DNA from: Pseudomonadota bacterium
GTDB lineage: Bacteria; Pseudomonadota; Alphaproteobacteria; Rhizobiales; Hyphomicrobiaceae
Assembly: GCA_018242295.1 (NCBI GenBank)
Contig: JAFECE010000008.1
Coordinates: 48,314-112,313, forward strand
DNA length: 64,000 nt
Direction of reading: 5' to 3'
Shown: positions 46,377-55,096 of the stretch, piece after piece
How the letters are laid out: every line of letters starts with the position of its first letter
Position numbering within the stretch: position 1 is the first letter of the stretch
Translations under genes and position numbers: made by a program
Notes under the pieces: generated by a model
Told to the model about the DNA's origin: nothing
Seen by the model: only the letters and a program-made list of their open reading frames with translations
The model's database searches: none

Positions 46377-48626
46377 ATGACCACAAAACCGATTCTACCG
46401 GGCGAGGGCCCGATCGAGCCCGTCGAACTCCGGACCGCTCTCGAAGAGCGTTATCTGGCTTATGCTCTATCTACGATCATGCATCGCGCGCTACCCGACG
46501 TGCGCGACGGCCTGAAGCCTGTCCATCGCCGCATCCTCTACGCGATGCGCGAGCTGCGCCTCAATCCGGAGGGCAGCTACATCAAGTGCGCCAAGATCGT
46601 CGGCGAGGTGATGGGCGACTACCACCCGCACGGTAACGCCGCGATCTACGACGCCCTCGCGCGTCTCGCGCAGGATTTCGCGGTGCGTTATCCGCTCGTC
46701 GATGGGCAAGGCAACTTCGGCAACATCGACGGCGATAACCCGGCCGCCGAACGCTACACCGAAGCGCGCATGACCGAGATCGCCGCGCTCATACTCGAAG
46801 GCATCGACGAGGAAACGGTCGACTTCCGTCCGAATTACGATGGCCGCGTCGAAGAGCCGGTTGTGTTGCCGTCGGCATTTCCGAACCTGCTTGCCAACGG
46901 ATCGACCGGTATCGCCGTCGGCATGGCGACCAGCATTCCGCCCCACAACGTCGACGAGCTGTGCCACGCACTTCTGCATCTGATCAAGCACCCGAACGCG
47001 ACGATCGAGAAGCTCGTCGAGATGATCCCGGGGCCCGACTTTCCGACGGGAGGCGTCATCGTCGAGCCGCGGGAGCAGATCCTCGAAGCCTACAAGACCG
47101 GCCGCGGCGGTTTTCGCGTCCGTGCTCGCTGGAGCAAGGAAGAAACGACGCGCGGCGGCTATCAGATCGTCGTGACCGAGGTACCCTACGGCGTGCAGAA
47201 GGCGAAGCTCGTCGAAAAAATCGCCGATCTGATGAGCGAGAAGAAGCTGCCGCTCCTCGGCGACGTGCGTGACGAGAGCGCGGAAGAAATCCGTCTCGTC
47301 CTGGAGCCGAAGAGCCGCACGGTCGATCCCGTTCTGCTGATGGAAAGTCTGTTCCGGTTGACCGAGCTCGATGTCCGCGTCAGCCTCAACATGAACGTGC
47401 TTTCGGCCGGCCAGATCCCGAACGTGCTCGACCTGCGCGATGTGCTCTGGCAGTGGCTCGAGCATCGCATTGAAGTTCTCGTCCGCCGCTCGACGCATCG
47501 CTTGAAAAAGATCGAGCATCGCCTCGAAGTCCTCGACGGCTATTTGATCGCCTACCTCAATATCGACGAGGTGATCCGCATCATCCGTCGCGAGGATGAT
47601 CCGAAGGCGAAGCTGATCTCGAAATTCAGCCTCAGTGATGTTCAGGCCGAAGCCATCCTGAACCTGCGGCTCCGGTCGTTGTCGAAGCTCGAAGAAGTCG
47701 AGATCCGCGCCGAGCACGACAAGCTTTCGAAAGAACGCCGCGAGCTGAAGCAGCTTCTGAAATCGGAAGAGCTGCAATGGGAGCGCGTCGCGGGAGAGGT
47801 CAAGGAAACGCGCGAGAAATATTCGAAGAAGACGCCGCTCGGCAGGCGTCGTTCGACCTTCGATGATGCGCCGGAGCTGGAACTCGATCTCGCGGCCGCC
47901 CTGGTCGAGAAGGAGCCCATCACGGTCATCCTGTCCGAGAAGGGCTGGGTCCGCGCCATGAAGGGCCATCAGGACGACCTATCGAAACTCGAGTTCAAGC
48001 AGGGCGACGAGCTGAAGCGCGCCATCAAGGCTTTCACGACGGATAAGCTCGTTCTGTTCGCGACGAACGGCCGGTTCTTCACCCTCGAGGCTGGCGCGCT
48101 TCCAGGTGGCCGAGGCCACGGCGAGCCGTTGCGCCTGATGATCGATCTCGAGGAAAATCACGACGTCGCGGAAGTCTTCGTGCACGATCCGGCGCGCAGG
48201 CTGCTCGTCGCATCTACGGGCGGTTACGGGTTCATCGTCCCCGAGGAAGAGGTCATCGCCTCGACCCGGAAGGGCAAGCAGATCCTCAACGTCACCGAGC
48301 CCGAGGAGGCGCGCGTCTGCGTTCCGGTTGAGGGTGACCAGGTCGCCACCATCGGCGAAAACCGCAAGCTCCTGATCTTCAAGCTCGACGAGGTGAACGA
48401 GATGACGCGCGGTAAGGGCGTCATCCTGCAGCGCTTCAAGGACGGTGCGCTGTCTGACATTCGCGTCTTCAAGAAGTCGGTCGGCCTGACCTGGCTCGAC
48501 AGTGCGGGCCGCGAATTTACCTTGTCCTGGAGCGAATTGAAGGAGTGGGTCGGCGAGCGCGCGCAAGCGGGACGTGTGGCTCCGAAGGGATTCCCACGAT
48601 CCAATTCCTTCGGTCCGCGCTTTTAG
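46377..48626 (+). CDS. parC: DNA topoisomerase IV subunit A
   Basis: Cleaves and rejoins DNA to decatenate chromosomes, working with ParE. The 749-residue product has the catalytic Tyr127 in [10 protein letters not shown], the winged-helix [12 protein letters not shown] region (83-94), the coiled-coil gate and a beta-propeller C-terminal domain of moderate length. It is ParC rather than GyrA because the C-terminal domain lacks a clear GyrA-box (QRRGGKG). The quinolone-pocket serine (E. coli S80) is Ala88 here. Confidence 0.93.
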   Translation: MTTKPILPGEGPIEPVELRTALEERYLAYALSTIMHRALPDVRDGLKPVHRRILYAMRELRLNPEGSYIKCAKIVGEVMGDYHPHGNAAIYDALARLAQDFAVRYPLVDGQGNFGNIDGDNPAAERYTEARMTEIAALILEGIDEETVDFRPNYDGRVEEPVVLPSAFPNLLANGSTGIAVGMATSIPPHNVDELCHALLHLIKHPNATIEKLVEMIPGPDFPTGGVIVEPREQILEAYKTGRGGFRVRARWSKEETTRGGYQIVVTEVPYGVQKAKLVEKIADLMSEKKLPLLGDVRDESAEEIRLVLEPKSRTVDPVLLMESLFRLTELDVRVSLNMNVLSAGQIPNVLDLRDVLWQWLEHRIEVLVRRSTHRLKKIEHRLEVLDGYLIAYLNIDEVIRIIRREDDPKAKLISKFSLSDVQAEAILNLRLRSLSKLEEVEIRAEHDKLSKERRELKQLLKSEELQWERVAGEVKETREKYSKKTPLGRRRSTFDDAPELELDLAAALVEKEPITVILSEKGWVRAMKGHQDDLSKLEFKQGDELKRAIKAFTTDKLVLFATNGRFFTLEAGALPGGRGHGEPLRLMIDLEENHDVAEVFVHDPARRLLVASTGGYGFIVPEEEVIASTRKGKQILNVTEPEEARVCVPVEGDQVATIGENRKLLIFKLDEVNEMTRGKGVILQRFKDGALSDIRVFKKSVGLTWLDSAGREFTLSWSELKEWVGERAQAGRVAPKGFPRSNSFGPRF

Positions 48627-48686
48627 TTCGGGATGTTGATTGCTGGCGCTTGTCGCAATGCTTGAGCAAAGCTACGACTGCCGGCC

Positions 48687-49157
48687 ATGGGTGGGCTCAG
48701 AAAACGCGTGGCCATCGCCGCCGCCGGAATAGGACTTGCGATTGTCGGGGCCTGTCCCGGTCTTCGGGCAGATGAAACCCCGGCGACGTGCAGCAAGGAA
48801 GATTTCGAGTCCGCTGTCGAAGCGGCGGCCGGAAGCCTGCGCGACTTGAACAATCAGAACCGCCCCGTCTTTCAGGAAAAGCTGCGCGATCTGAAAGAAA
48901 AGCGCCACTGGTCGCATGACGACTTCATCGAGCAGGCAAAGCCGTTCGTGAAAGACGATAAAACCGCCGACTACGACAAGACAACGGACGAATTGTTATC
49001 GGCGATCGCTTCGATGGGGCAGGAAGGCTCCAATGCCGCGACGCCCGATTGCGCGTTGCTGCTCGAGCTTCGCGCGCGCATGAAAATGCTCGTCGACACG
49101 CAGTCGGCCAAATGGATTTACATGTTCGAGAAGCTCGATGCCGAGCTCGCAAAATAA
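48687..49157 (+). CDS. secreted protein of unknown function
   Basis: A 156-residue protein with a signal peptide (RKRVAIAAAGIGLAIVGACPGLRA, residues 5-28). The rest is helical and charged (FQEKLRDLKEKRHWSHDDFIEQAKPFVKDD), with two conserved-looking cysteines in TCSKEDF and DCALLLEL that could form a disulphide. I recognise no family. It lies 61 bases after parC and could be read through from it. Confidence 0.7.
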   Translation: MGGLRKRVAIAAAGIGLAIVGACPGLRADETPATCSKEDFESAVEAAAGSLRDLNNQNRPVFQEKLRDLKEKRHWSHDDFIEQAKPFVKDDKTADYDKTTDELLSAIASMGQEGSNAATPDCALLLELRARMKMLVDTQSAKWIYMFEKLDAELAK

Positions 49158-49169
49158 GCCCGACAGGCT

Positions 49170-49934
49170 TCAGTCTTCGTCGCCGCAGGAAACGACGCGT
49201 TCCCACCGGTCGGGCCCGAGACGCTCTTGCGGTTTGAAGCGCGTCTTGTAGGCCATTTTCCGCGAGCCATCGATCCAATAGCCGAGATAGACGTGCGGCA
49301 GTCCGATCCGCCGCGCGAACGCGATGTGCTCGAGGATCATGTAGGTGCCAAGCCCCGCGTCCGCATCCGCGGGATCGTAGAAGCTGTAGACCATGGAGAT
49401 GCCGTCGGTGAGCCGGTCGCAAAGCGCGACGGCCTTCAGCGGCCAGGAGTCGAAATCGAGATCGGTGGCGTCAGCAGGCTTCTGCCGGTATTCGGTAAGG
49501 AAGGTTTCGATCACCGTGTCTTCGACCATCATCCGATAGTCGAGGATCGTCATGTCCGCCATTCCGCCATCACTGTGGCGCGCATCGATATAGGCCCGGA
49601 AGAGCCTGAATTGCTCCATCGTCGGCGTTGGCGCCGTACGCTGAGCAATGAGTGATGAGTTCCTATTCCAGCTCCTGCGCATCGAGCGGTCTGGTTGGAA
49701 TTCATCGACGAGCACGCGCACCGAGATGCAGGCTTGGCAGCCTTCGCAGTACGGTACGTAGGCGATGTTTTGACTGCGCCGAAAACCTGTGGTGAGCAGC
49801 CGGTCGACAAGTTCCGGCGGCTTGTCGTGCGTTAGGTGCGTGAAGAGCTTGCGCTCAAGCCGGCCCGGCAAGTACGGGCAAGGCTGTGGAGCAGTGACAT
49901 AGAACTCTGGAAACTTTTTTTGCTGCTCCGTCAT
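49170..49934 (-). CDS. bpt: aspartate/glutamate leucyl/arginyl-tRNA-protein transferase
   Basis: N-degron enzyme that adds Leu (Bpt) or Arg (Ate) from tRNA to N-terminal acidic residues, marking proteins for ClpS/ClpAP. The 254-residue product has CPYLPGRLERKLFTHL at 19-34, the YCEGCQACISVRV cysteine motif (about 62-74) and the C-terminal GNAT-like block with YLGYWIDGSRKMAYKTRFKP. Family and length match bacterial Bpt. Confidence 0.92.
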   Translation of the reverse strand: MTEQQKKFPEFYVTAPQPCPYLPGRLERKLFTHLTHDKPPELVDRLLTTGFRRSQNIAYVPYCEGCQACISVRVLVDEFQPDRSMRRSWNRNSSLIAQRTAPTPTMEQFRLFRAYIDARHSDGGMADMTILDYRMMVEDTVIETFLTEYRQKPADATDLDFDSWPLKAVALCDRLTDGISMVYSFYDPADADAGLGTYMILEHIAFARRIGLPHVYLGYWIDGSRKMAYKTRFKPQERLGPDRWERVVSCGDED

Positions 49935-50294
49935 TCCGACGCGTCCCTCGGGCTCGAACCGACCAACGATGATTGGAGTAAGGATGGTCCAAATTCAAGG
50001 TATCCGAGCTTACTACGCAGCATCAAAGGTAAACCGCAGGCAAATTTATCGAATTCCTTCAGAAAAGATCAGTTATTTCAAAAGTTGGAACAACGGACAA
50101 ACTTGTACCCACTGAAATTTTACAAGCAAAACTCTCTCGCGGGCAAAGTAAGTTTGTACCATGCCAAGTCGGTCCTGAACACGGGATGAAGCCTTCACAA
50201 GCCGGCAACAGAAAATTGCGCCGCGGCGCGATCTCATCGCGCACGCAGGGTCTCGGAAAATCCGGCTTGGCAAGTAGGTAAAACTCGAGACGCC
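49935..50294. other. AT-rich intergenic stretch
   Basis: About 360 bases with no convincing gene. Roughly 49990-50170 is visibly richer in A and T than the surroundings and contains two similar segments, AAACTTGTACC near 50098 and AAGTTTGTACCAT near 50152. No terminal repeats, transposase remnant or tRNA is visible. Confidence 0.4.
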
Positions 50295-50516
50295 TCAAAC
50301 CTTCAGCGTCGGTTCCACGGTTCTCGGAACGCGAATGGCGTCCGCTCCGACTTGGCTCGCTAGCGCATAGAGCGTGCAAGCGAACACGATGGCGATGGTG
50401 ATGATCCCGATCCAGAGCGCCGAGCGCCGGACGAACCAACCGACGGTCGGTGCAGGAGTTGCGTGCACGCCGTCGAACGCTGCACTTTGGGCTGCCTCAG
50501 CCCCCTGGTTAATCAT
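50295..50516 (-). CDS. small single-helix membrane protein
   Basis: A 73-residue protein with one membrane helix (ALWIGIITIAIVFACTLYALA, about residues 34-54), a Pro/Ala-rich cytoplasmic N-terminus and a short tail. The frame is open to 50609; ATG 50516 is chosen because the upstream part has no hydrophobic or conserved pattern, with AAGGCGG some 12 bases before it. No family recognised; existence as a gene is moderately supported. Confidence 0.5.
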   Translation of the reverse strand: MINQGAEAAQSAAFDGVHATPAPTVGWFVRRSALWIGIITIAIVFACTLYALASQVGADAIRVPRTVEPTLKV

Positions 50517-50926
50517 ATTCCGATCTGCCGCCTTACAAAGTCCGCCCCGCGACTCACCCCAGTCACATCGCTCCGACACCCCACCTTGCACAAGTTCGGT
50601 GTTGGCCATTTTGGCAAAAATCGAATCAATTGTTGCCTTCGCGCATGCTTATCGAATGCGATACCAATCCTGGCAAGGCGGAAGTGTGGCACAAGCGATA
50701 CGATTTGAGGGCCGATGCGGGGTCTTTCGGCCACATTCCAGCATCAACTGTCTCGTGACCTCAGAATAGGCAGGACGTGCGACAGCCGTGTTCTTGTGCA
50801 ATGTATAATTTCCTTCATACTCGACCCATTCTTCCCGCGAATGAACAAAAAGCAGACACGAGGAACCGCCCAGGGCTAACCGGACCGCTTTAACGAGCGG
50901 TCGGCCGACCAACACCTGGAGGTCCT
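50517..50926. other. intergenic region without recognised gene
   Basis: About 410 bases between a small membrane protein and a small hypothetical protein. Open frames on both strands are short and lack family features. I see no promoter of a known class, repeat or RNA gene. Confidence 0.4.
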
Positions 50927-51133
50927 ATGATTGAGCTTGTCTTCGCCGTCTGCATGGTTGATCAGCCGTCGCGTTGCAGAGATGTCACCCTGAATTTCGA
51001 AGGCGACAGGGTTAGCGCTCAGCAATGCATGTCGAACGGCCAGATCGAGATGGCCAAGTGGGCCGGTGAACACCCGAATTGGGTCATCCAGAAGTGGCAC
51101 TGCGGGATCGCTGGGCAGTTCGCAAAACTTTGA
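50927..51133 (+). CDS. conserved small hypothetical protein with four cysteines
   Basis: A 68-residue protein: MIELVFAVCMVDQPSRCRDV, then QQCMSNGQIEMAKWAGEHPNW and VIQKWHCG. Proteins of this shape (hydrophobic start, C-x(7)-C, QCM, W..C) recur as unnamed small proteins in Rhizobiales. There is no clear signal cleavage site. CTGGAGGTCCT precedes the ATG, a strong ribosome-binding site. Function unknown. Confidence 0.7.
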   Translation: MIELVFAVCMVDQPSRCRDVTLNFEGDRVSAQQCMSNGQIEMAKWAGEHPNWVIQKWHCGIAGQFAKL

Positions 51134-51169
51134 ATCGGTATTGACGAGCTTAACCGGTTGACAGGCTAG

Positions 51170-51219
51170 TCCTGACTCGGCTCCTCCTGCGCCGCAACTT
51201 CGCGACGAGGAGTCAGGAC
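51170..51219 (+). promoter_or_regulatory. metY leader hairpin that can sequester the ribosome-binding site
   Basis: TCCTGACTC (51170-51178) is perfectly complementary to GAGTCAGGA (51210-51218), which immediately precedes the metY ATG at 51220. An alternative pairing, CTCCTC (51181-51186) with GAGGAG (51207-51212), competes for the same bases and covers the Shine-Dalgarno GAGGAG. Two exclusive folds around the start codon suggest translational control. Confidence 0.5.
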
Positions 51220-52533
51220 ATGCCGTCAACGCCAACCCAGAAATTCGCAACCGCAGCGGTTCACGCGGGGGCGACACCTGATCCGTCGACCGGCGCGCGC
51301 GCGACGCCGATCTACCAGACCACATCCTACGTCTTTAACGATGTCGACCACGCCGCGGCCCTGTTTGGGCTGCAGGAGTTTGGAAACATCTACACCCGCA
51401 TAACGAACCCCACACAATCGGTGTTGGAGGCACGTCTTGCGGCGCTCGAAGGTGGTTCCGCCGCCCTCGCGGTCGCGTCCGGGCATGCGGCGCAGCTCTT
51501 GACGTTCCACACGCTTCTCGAGCCGGGCGACGAGTTCGTAGCTGGTCGGCAGCTCTACGGCGGCACGGTCAATCAGTTTAATCACGCATTCAAGAAGTTC
51601 GGCTGGCAAGTCGCATGGGCCGATGCAACGGATCCGGCATCCATCGCCGCCGCGATCACGCCCCGGACACGAGCCATCTTCTGCGAGAGCATCGCCAACC
51701 CCGGCGGAGTTGTCGTTGATCTTTCAGCCATAGCGGCAATCGCCAGGAAGGCCGGGGTCCCGTTCATCGTCGACAACACGCTTGCGACGCCCTATCTCTG
51801 CAAGCCCAAGGATTTCGGCGCGGATATTGTCGTCCACAGCCTCACGAAGTTCATCGGCGGCCATGGCAACTCGATCGGCGGGGCCATCGTCGATTGCGGA
51901 ACCTTCGACTGGCAGGCAAGCCGCCATCGCTATAAATCGTTGGTCGACCCAAACCCCTCCTACAATGGCGTGAAGTTGGCTGAAGCTTTCGGCCCGATGG
52001 CATTTGCTATTGCCGCGCGCGTCCTCGGACTGCGCGACCTCGGTCCCGCGATCTCGCCATTCAACGCCTTTCTCCTGCTCACTGGCATCGAGACTTTGCC
52101 GCTCCGAATGCAACGCCAGTCGGACTCCGCCCTGGCCGTTGCGAAGTGGCTCAATGCCCATCCGAAAATTGCCTGGGTCAGCTACGCTGGGCTTGCGGGA
52201 AGTCCGAGCCACGAAATCCAGAAAAAGATTTGTCCAAAAGGCGCGGGAGCCGTCTTCACCTTCGGCGTTAAAGGCGGATATGAAGCGGGCGTGAAGCTGG
52301 TTTCGGGGTTGAACCTCTTCAGTCTTCTCGCCAACATCGGAGACACGCGGAGTCTTGTTATTCATCCGGCATCGACGACGCATCGGCAGCTACAGGATGA
52401 CGAGCGAATAGCCGCCGGAGCGGGGCCGGACGTTGTCAGACTATCGATCGGCATCGAGGATTTGGACGATATTATCGGCGATCTCGAACAGGCGCTGACC
52501 GCCGTTCAGACGCCAGCAGGAAAGGGACCATGA
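51220..52533 (+). CDS. metY: O-acetylhomoserine sulfhydrylase/aminocarboxypropyltransferase
   Basis: PLP enzyme joining O-acetylhomoserine with sulfide or methanethiol to give homocysteine or methionine. The 437-residue product begins FATAAVHAGATPDPSTGARATPIYQT and has the PLP-lysine motif VHSLTKFIGGHGNSIGG (Lys about 206), GGTVNQFNHAFKKFG and the late LVIHPASTTHRQL typical of the family. The 3' end overlaps the next gene by four bases. Confidence 0.93.
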   Translation: MPSTPTQKFATAAVHAGATPDPSTGARATPIYQTTSYVFNDVDHAAALFGLQEFGNIYTRITNPTQSVLEARLAALEGGSAALAVASGHAAQLLTFHTLLEPGDEFVAGRQLYGGTVNQFNHAFKKFGWQVAWADATDPASIAAAITPRTRAIFCESIANPGGVVVDLSAIAAIARKAGVPFIVDNTLATPYLCKPKDFGADIVVHSLTKFIGGHGNSIGGAIVDCGTFDWQASRHRYKSLVDPNPSYNGVKLAEAFGPMAFAIAARVLGLRDLGPAISPFNAFLLLTGIETLPLRMQRQSDSALAVAKWLNAHPKIAWVSYAGLAGSPSHEIQKKICPKGAGAVFTFGVKGGYEAGVKLVSGLNLFSLLANIGDTRSLVIHPASTTHRQLQDDERIAAGAGPDVVRLSIGIEDLDDIIGDLEQALTAVQTPAGKGP

Positions 52534-52850
52534 ACCATCAGCTTGTCCTCCAGTTTCAGGGCGACGACGACGACACCCTCGAAAGGGTCATCGCACTCGA
52601 GGATCGCCTGATCGAAGTTTTGGGCAGCTCGACAGCCGCTGAAGTCGATGGCCACGAGCCCGGCGACGGCGTGATCAACCTCATTCTGCTGGCCAAGAAC
52701 GCCGCGAAAGTCTGGGAAAAGATCGAGCCGATCGTCGAGGATGCCTCCGACGAACTCGATATTAACGCCGTCGCGTTTCGCAACCTCGACGCGGAAGAGT
52801 TCACGGTGCTCTGGCCCGTCGACTACGAAGGCGAGTTCGAATTAGCCTGA
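52530..52850 (+). CDS. small acidic hypothetical protein coupled to metY
   Basis: A 106-residue soluble, strongly acidic protein (DDDDTLERVIALEDRLIEVLG, then KIEPIVEDASDELD and DAEEFTVLWPVDYEGEFELA). The ATG overlaps the metY stop (ATGA), so it is translationally coupled. The residue pattern suggests an alpha-beta sandwich fold. I cannot name a family or role. Confidence 0.75.
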   Translation: MNHQLVLQFQGDDDDTLERVIALEDRLIEVLGSSTAAEVDGHEPGDGVINLILLAKNAAKVWEKIEPIVEDASDELDINAVAFRNLDAEEFTVLWPVDYEGEFELA

Positions 52851-52889
52851 AGGCCCGGTCAACACTTTCCAACCGCGTATGATCGGTCG

Positions 52890-54698
52890 CTAGCGCGCCT
52901 TGACGTAGGAACCGGGTGCGTCCTCGATGGCGCCGAGTTTCGCTCCAGGCACGCGCCCTGGGACCCAGCCGCCGGACTGCTGCGACAGCCAATCGATCCA
53001 GTATGGCCACCATGATCCGGGATGCTCGGTGGCAGACGCTTCCCACGTGGCGACACTCATCATCGCCTTGCCGCCGGTCCAGTACTGGTATTTGACCTTC
53101 TCCGGCGGATTGACGACGCCCGCGATATGGCCCGACCCGGCAAGGACGAATTCCACCGGGCCACCGAACATTTGAATCCCGCGGAAGACGGAAGCCGCTG
53201 GCGCAATGTGATCCTCGCGCGTGGCGACCGAGAAGATCGGCAGCTTCACCTGCTTCAGATCGAGCTTGATGCCGCCGAGCGTCATCTCGCCTTTCGCAAG
53301 TCGGTTCTCGTTATAGAATTCGCGCAGATAGTATTTGTGGTTGGCTGCCGCCATCCGCGTCGAATCCTGATTCCAGTACAGGAGATCGAACGGAAACGGC
53401 TTCTTGCCGAGCAGGTAGTTGTTGACCACGTAAGGCCAGATGAGGTCGCGCGGCCGCATCATGTTGAAGACGTTCGCCATGCGCGAGCCGTCGAGGAAGC
53501 CGCGCTCGTTCATGAGCGCGTCCAAGCCCGCAAGCTGCATGTCGTCGGTGAACAGCAGAAGATCGCCGGCCAGCGAGAAATCGACCTGCGTCGTCAGCAG
53601 CGAGCAGCATTTGAAAGGCTCTTCGCCGCGCTGGGCGAGATAGGCGAGGCCTGTCGCCAGCGCCGTGCCGCCGACGCAGTAGCCGAGCGCGTTGATCTGC
53701 TCGATACCCGTCTCCTCTTGAACAGCGCGCACCGCTTCGAGAATGCCTTCAAGCACGTAATCCTCGAACGTCTTCTCCGCGAGCCGCTCGTCCGGATTGA
53801 CCCACGATACGACGAACACCGTGAAGCCCTGGTCGACGACATACTTGATGAGGCTCTTCGACGCCGTCAGATCGAGGATGTAATATTTATTGATCCATGG
53901 CGGCACCATGATCAAAGGCCGCGAGCGGACCCGCTCGGTGGTCGGCGCATATTGAATGAGCTGCAGAAGCTCGTTCTGAAAGACGATCTTGCCGGGTGTC
54001 GTGGCGAGGTTGCGGCCGAGTTCGAACGCGTTCGCGTCAGTCTGGCTGATCTTCATCAGATCACCCGAACGCTTCAGGTCTTCCGCCAGCAGGTCCGCCC
54101 CCTTGAGAAGGTTCTCCGCGTTGGTGGCGATCGTCTCCCGCAGCACCTCAGGATTTGTCGCAGGGAAGTTCGACGGCGAATAGGCGCTCGTCAGCTGCCG
54201 CAGATAGAACTCAGCGCGATGGCGCTCGTGCGGCTCGAGGCCCGGCGTCGACGCCAGCTGGTCCTCCGCCCACTTGCAGGCGAGAAGATAGGCCTGCTTG
54301 CAGAAGTCGAAGTACGGGTTGTTGTCCCAGTCCGGATCCTTGAAGCGATTGTCGTTGGGTGCGGGCTGAATGAGCGGCGGAACGGGGAGGCCCATCATGC
54401 GGAGGAACACGTTGTTCCAAAGCGCCGCGAATTGGCTGACGAATTCGGCCTGCGCCTCCGAAAGCTTGACCGGCTCGGAAAGCCATTTTCTCACGAGCGC
54501 CGAAACCGTCTCGGTCGCAGCCGAAAACTCGCTCGCCGGCGTGTAGGGCCCTATTTTCGAATCCGGGCGCTCGGCAAGCTGAGCAAATGCCGCGCTGCCG
54601 CGTTCGAAAGCCTTGAGGAGATTCGAGGCAAACGTTTCCGGGTCCGAAATGTGGTACGCAGAGAAAAGCGGCGGCAACTCGTGGCTGTCTTGCGGCAT
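52890..54698 (-). CDS. phaC: class I polyhydroxyalkanoate synthase
   Basis: Polymerises 3-hydroxyacyl-CoA into PHB granules. The 602-residue product has the N-terminal PhaC domain and an alpha/beta hydrolase core. The lipase-like box GYCVGGTALATG supplies the catalytic Cys (about residue 340), with Asp in ATREDHIAPAASVF and His in GSGHIAGVVNPP. WINKYYILDL and the VFVVSWVNPDERL block are typical. No phaA or phaB is adjacent; a large antisense open frame here is spurious. Confidence 0.95.
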   Translation of the reverse strand: MPQDSHELPPLFSAYHISDPETFASNLLKAFERGSAAFAQLAERPDSKIGPYTPASEFSAATETVSALVRKWLSEPVKLSEAQAEFVSQFAALWNNVFLRMMGLPVPPLIQPAPNDNRFKDPDWDNNPYFDFCKQAYLLACKWAEDQLASTPGLEPHERHRAEFYLRQLTSAYSPSNFPATNPEVLRETIATNAENLLKGADLLAEDLKRSGDLMKISQTDANAFELGRNLATTPGKIVFQNELLQLIQYAPTTERVRSRPLIMVPPWINKYYILDLTASKSLIKYVVDQGFTVFVVSWVNPDERLAEKTFEDYVLEGILEAVRAVQEETGIEQINALGYCVGGTALATGLAYLAQRGEEPFKCCSLLTTQVDFSLAGDLLLFTDDMQLAGLDALMNERGFLDGSRMANVFNMMRPRDLIWPYVVNNYLLGKKPFPFDLLYWNQDSTRMAAANHKYYLREFYNENRLAKGEMTLGGIKLDLKQVKLPIFSVATREDHIAPAASVFRGIQMFGGPVEFVLAGSGHIAGVVNPPEKVKYQYWTGGKAMMSVATWEASATEHPGSWWPYWIDWLSQQSGGWVPGRVPGAKLGAIEDAPGSYVKAR

Positions 54699-55096
54699 GG
54701 CGACTTTAGAAGCTTTCTGTTCTTGTCCCGCCGGCGCGGGGAGGGCTCGTTCCTGCCGAAACTATTCGAGACTGTGCAGTGAAGGCAGTGGTTGAATCAA
54801 GGGCGAATCGGACATGCCGGGGATCAGGATTAGGTAGGCAGAGATGGCATGATCAAGGCCGCGGCACGTTCGCTCCCGCGCTGCGAAAAATTGCCTGGAA
54901 GGCGGCCATTGATGCCATTTTTTGCTGCGGCGCGCTCCGGACTGGACGGGACGTAGGGCGCAAGCGTAAAGAGGCAAGCGCCGGGCTCGAACGCGAAGGT
55001 GCGCCTGGCTCCGGGCTTAGCCCAAGTGATACTTTTGGACCTTCGCTGAAGCCGACACAACTGCCGTTTTATTGCGGCGCCGAGGGGTAAAGATCT
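54699..55096. other. divergent intergenic region between phaC and the aminotransferase gene
   Basis: About 400 bases with no credible gene. The right part includes GGGCTTAGCCC near 55013 and an AGGGG Shine-Dalgarno at 55083-55087 serving the TTG start at 55097. No known riboswitch or promoter class was recognised. Confidence 0.4.

Noticed and set aside
46491-47969. 492-codon open frame on the minus strand across parC
   Set aside because: Antisense shadow of parC with the same compositional bias and no ribosome-binding site.
51135-51219. Bona fide SAM-II riboswitch before metY
   Set aside because: Only the first loop is vaguely similar; the essential downstream pseudoknot strand (GCUAAAAAGG) is not found, so it is reported only as an unclassified leader structure.
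53022-54782. 586-codon open frame on the plus strand antisense to phaC
   Set aside because: It lies wholly opposite a clear PHA synthase gene. Long antisense frames are expected in GC-rich DNA, and the translation is Arg/Glu/Val-rich without family features.
54779-55090. 103-codon open frame between phaC and the aminotransferase
   Set aside because: Unstructured composition, no ribosome-binding site and no family resemblance; treated as intergenic.
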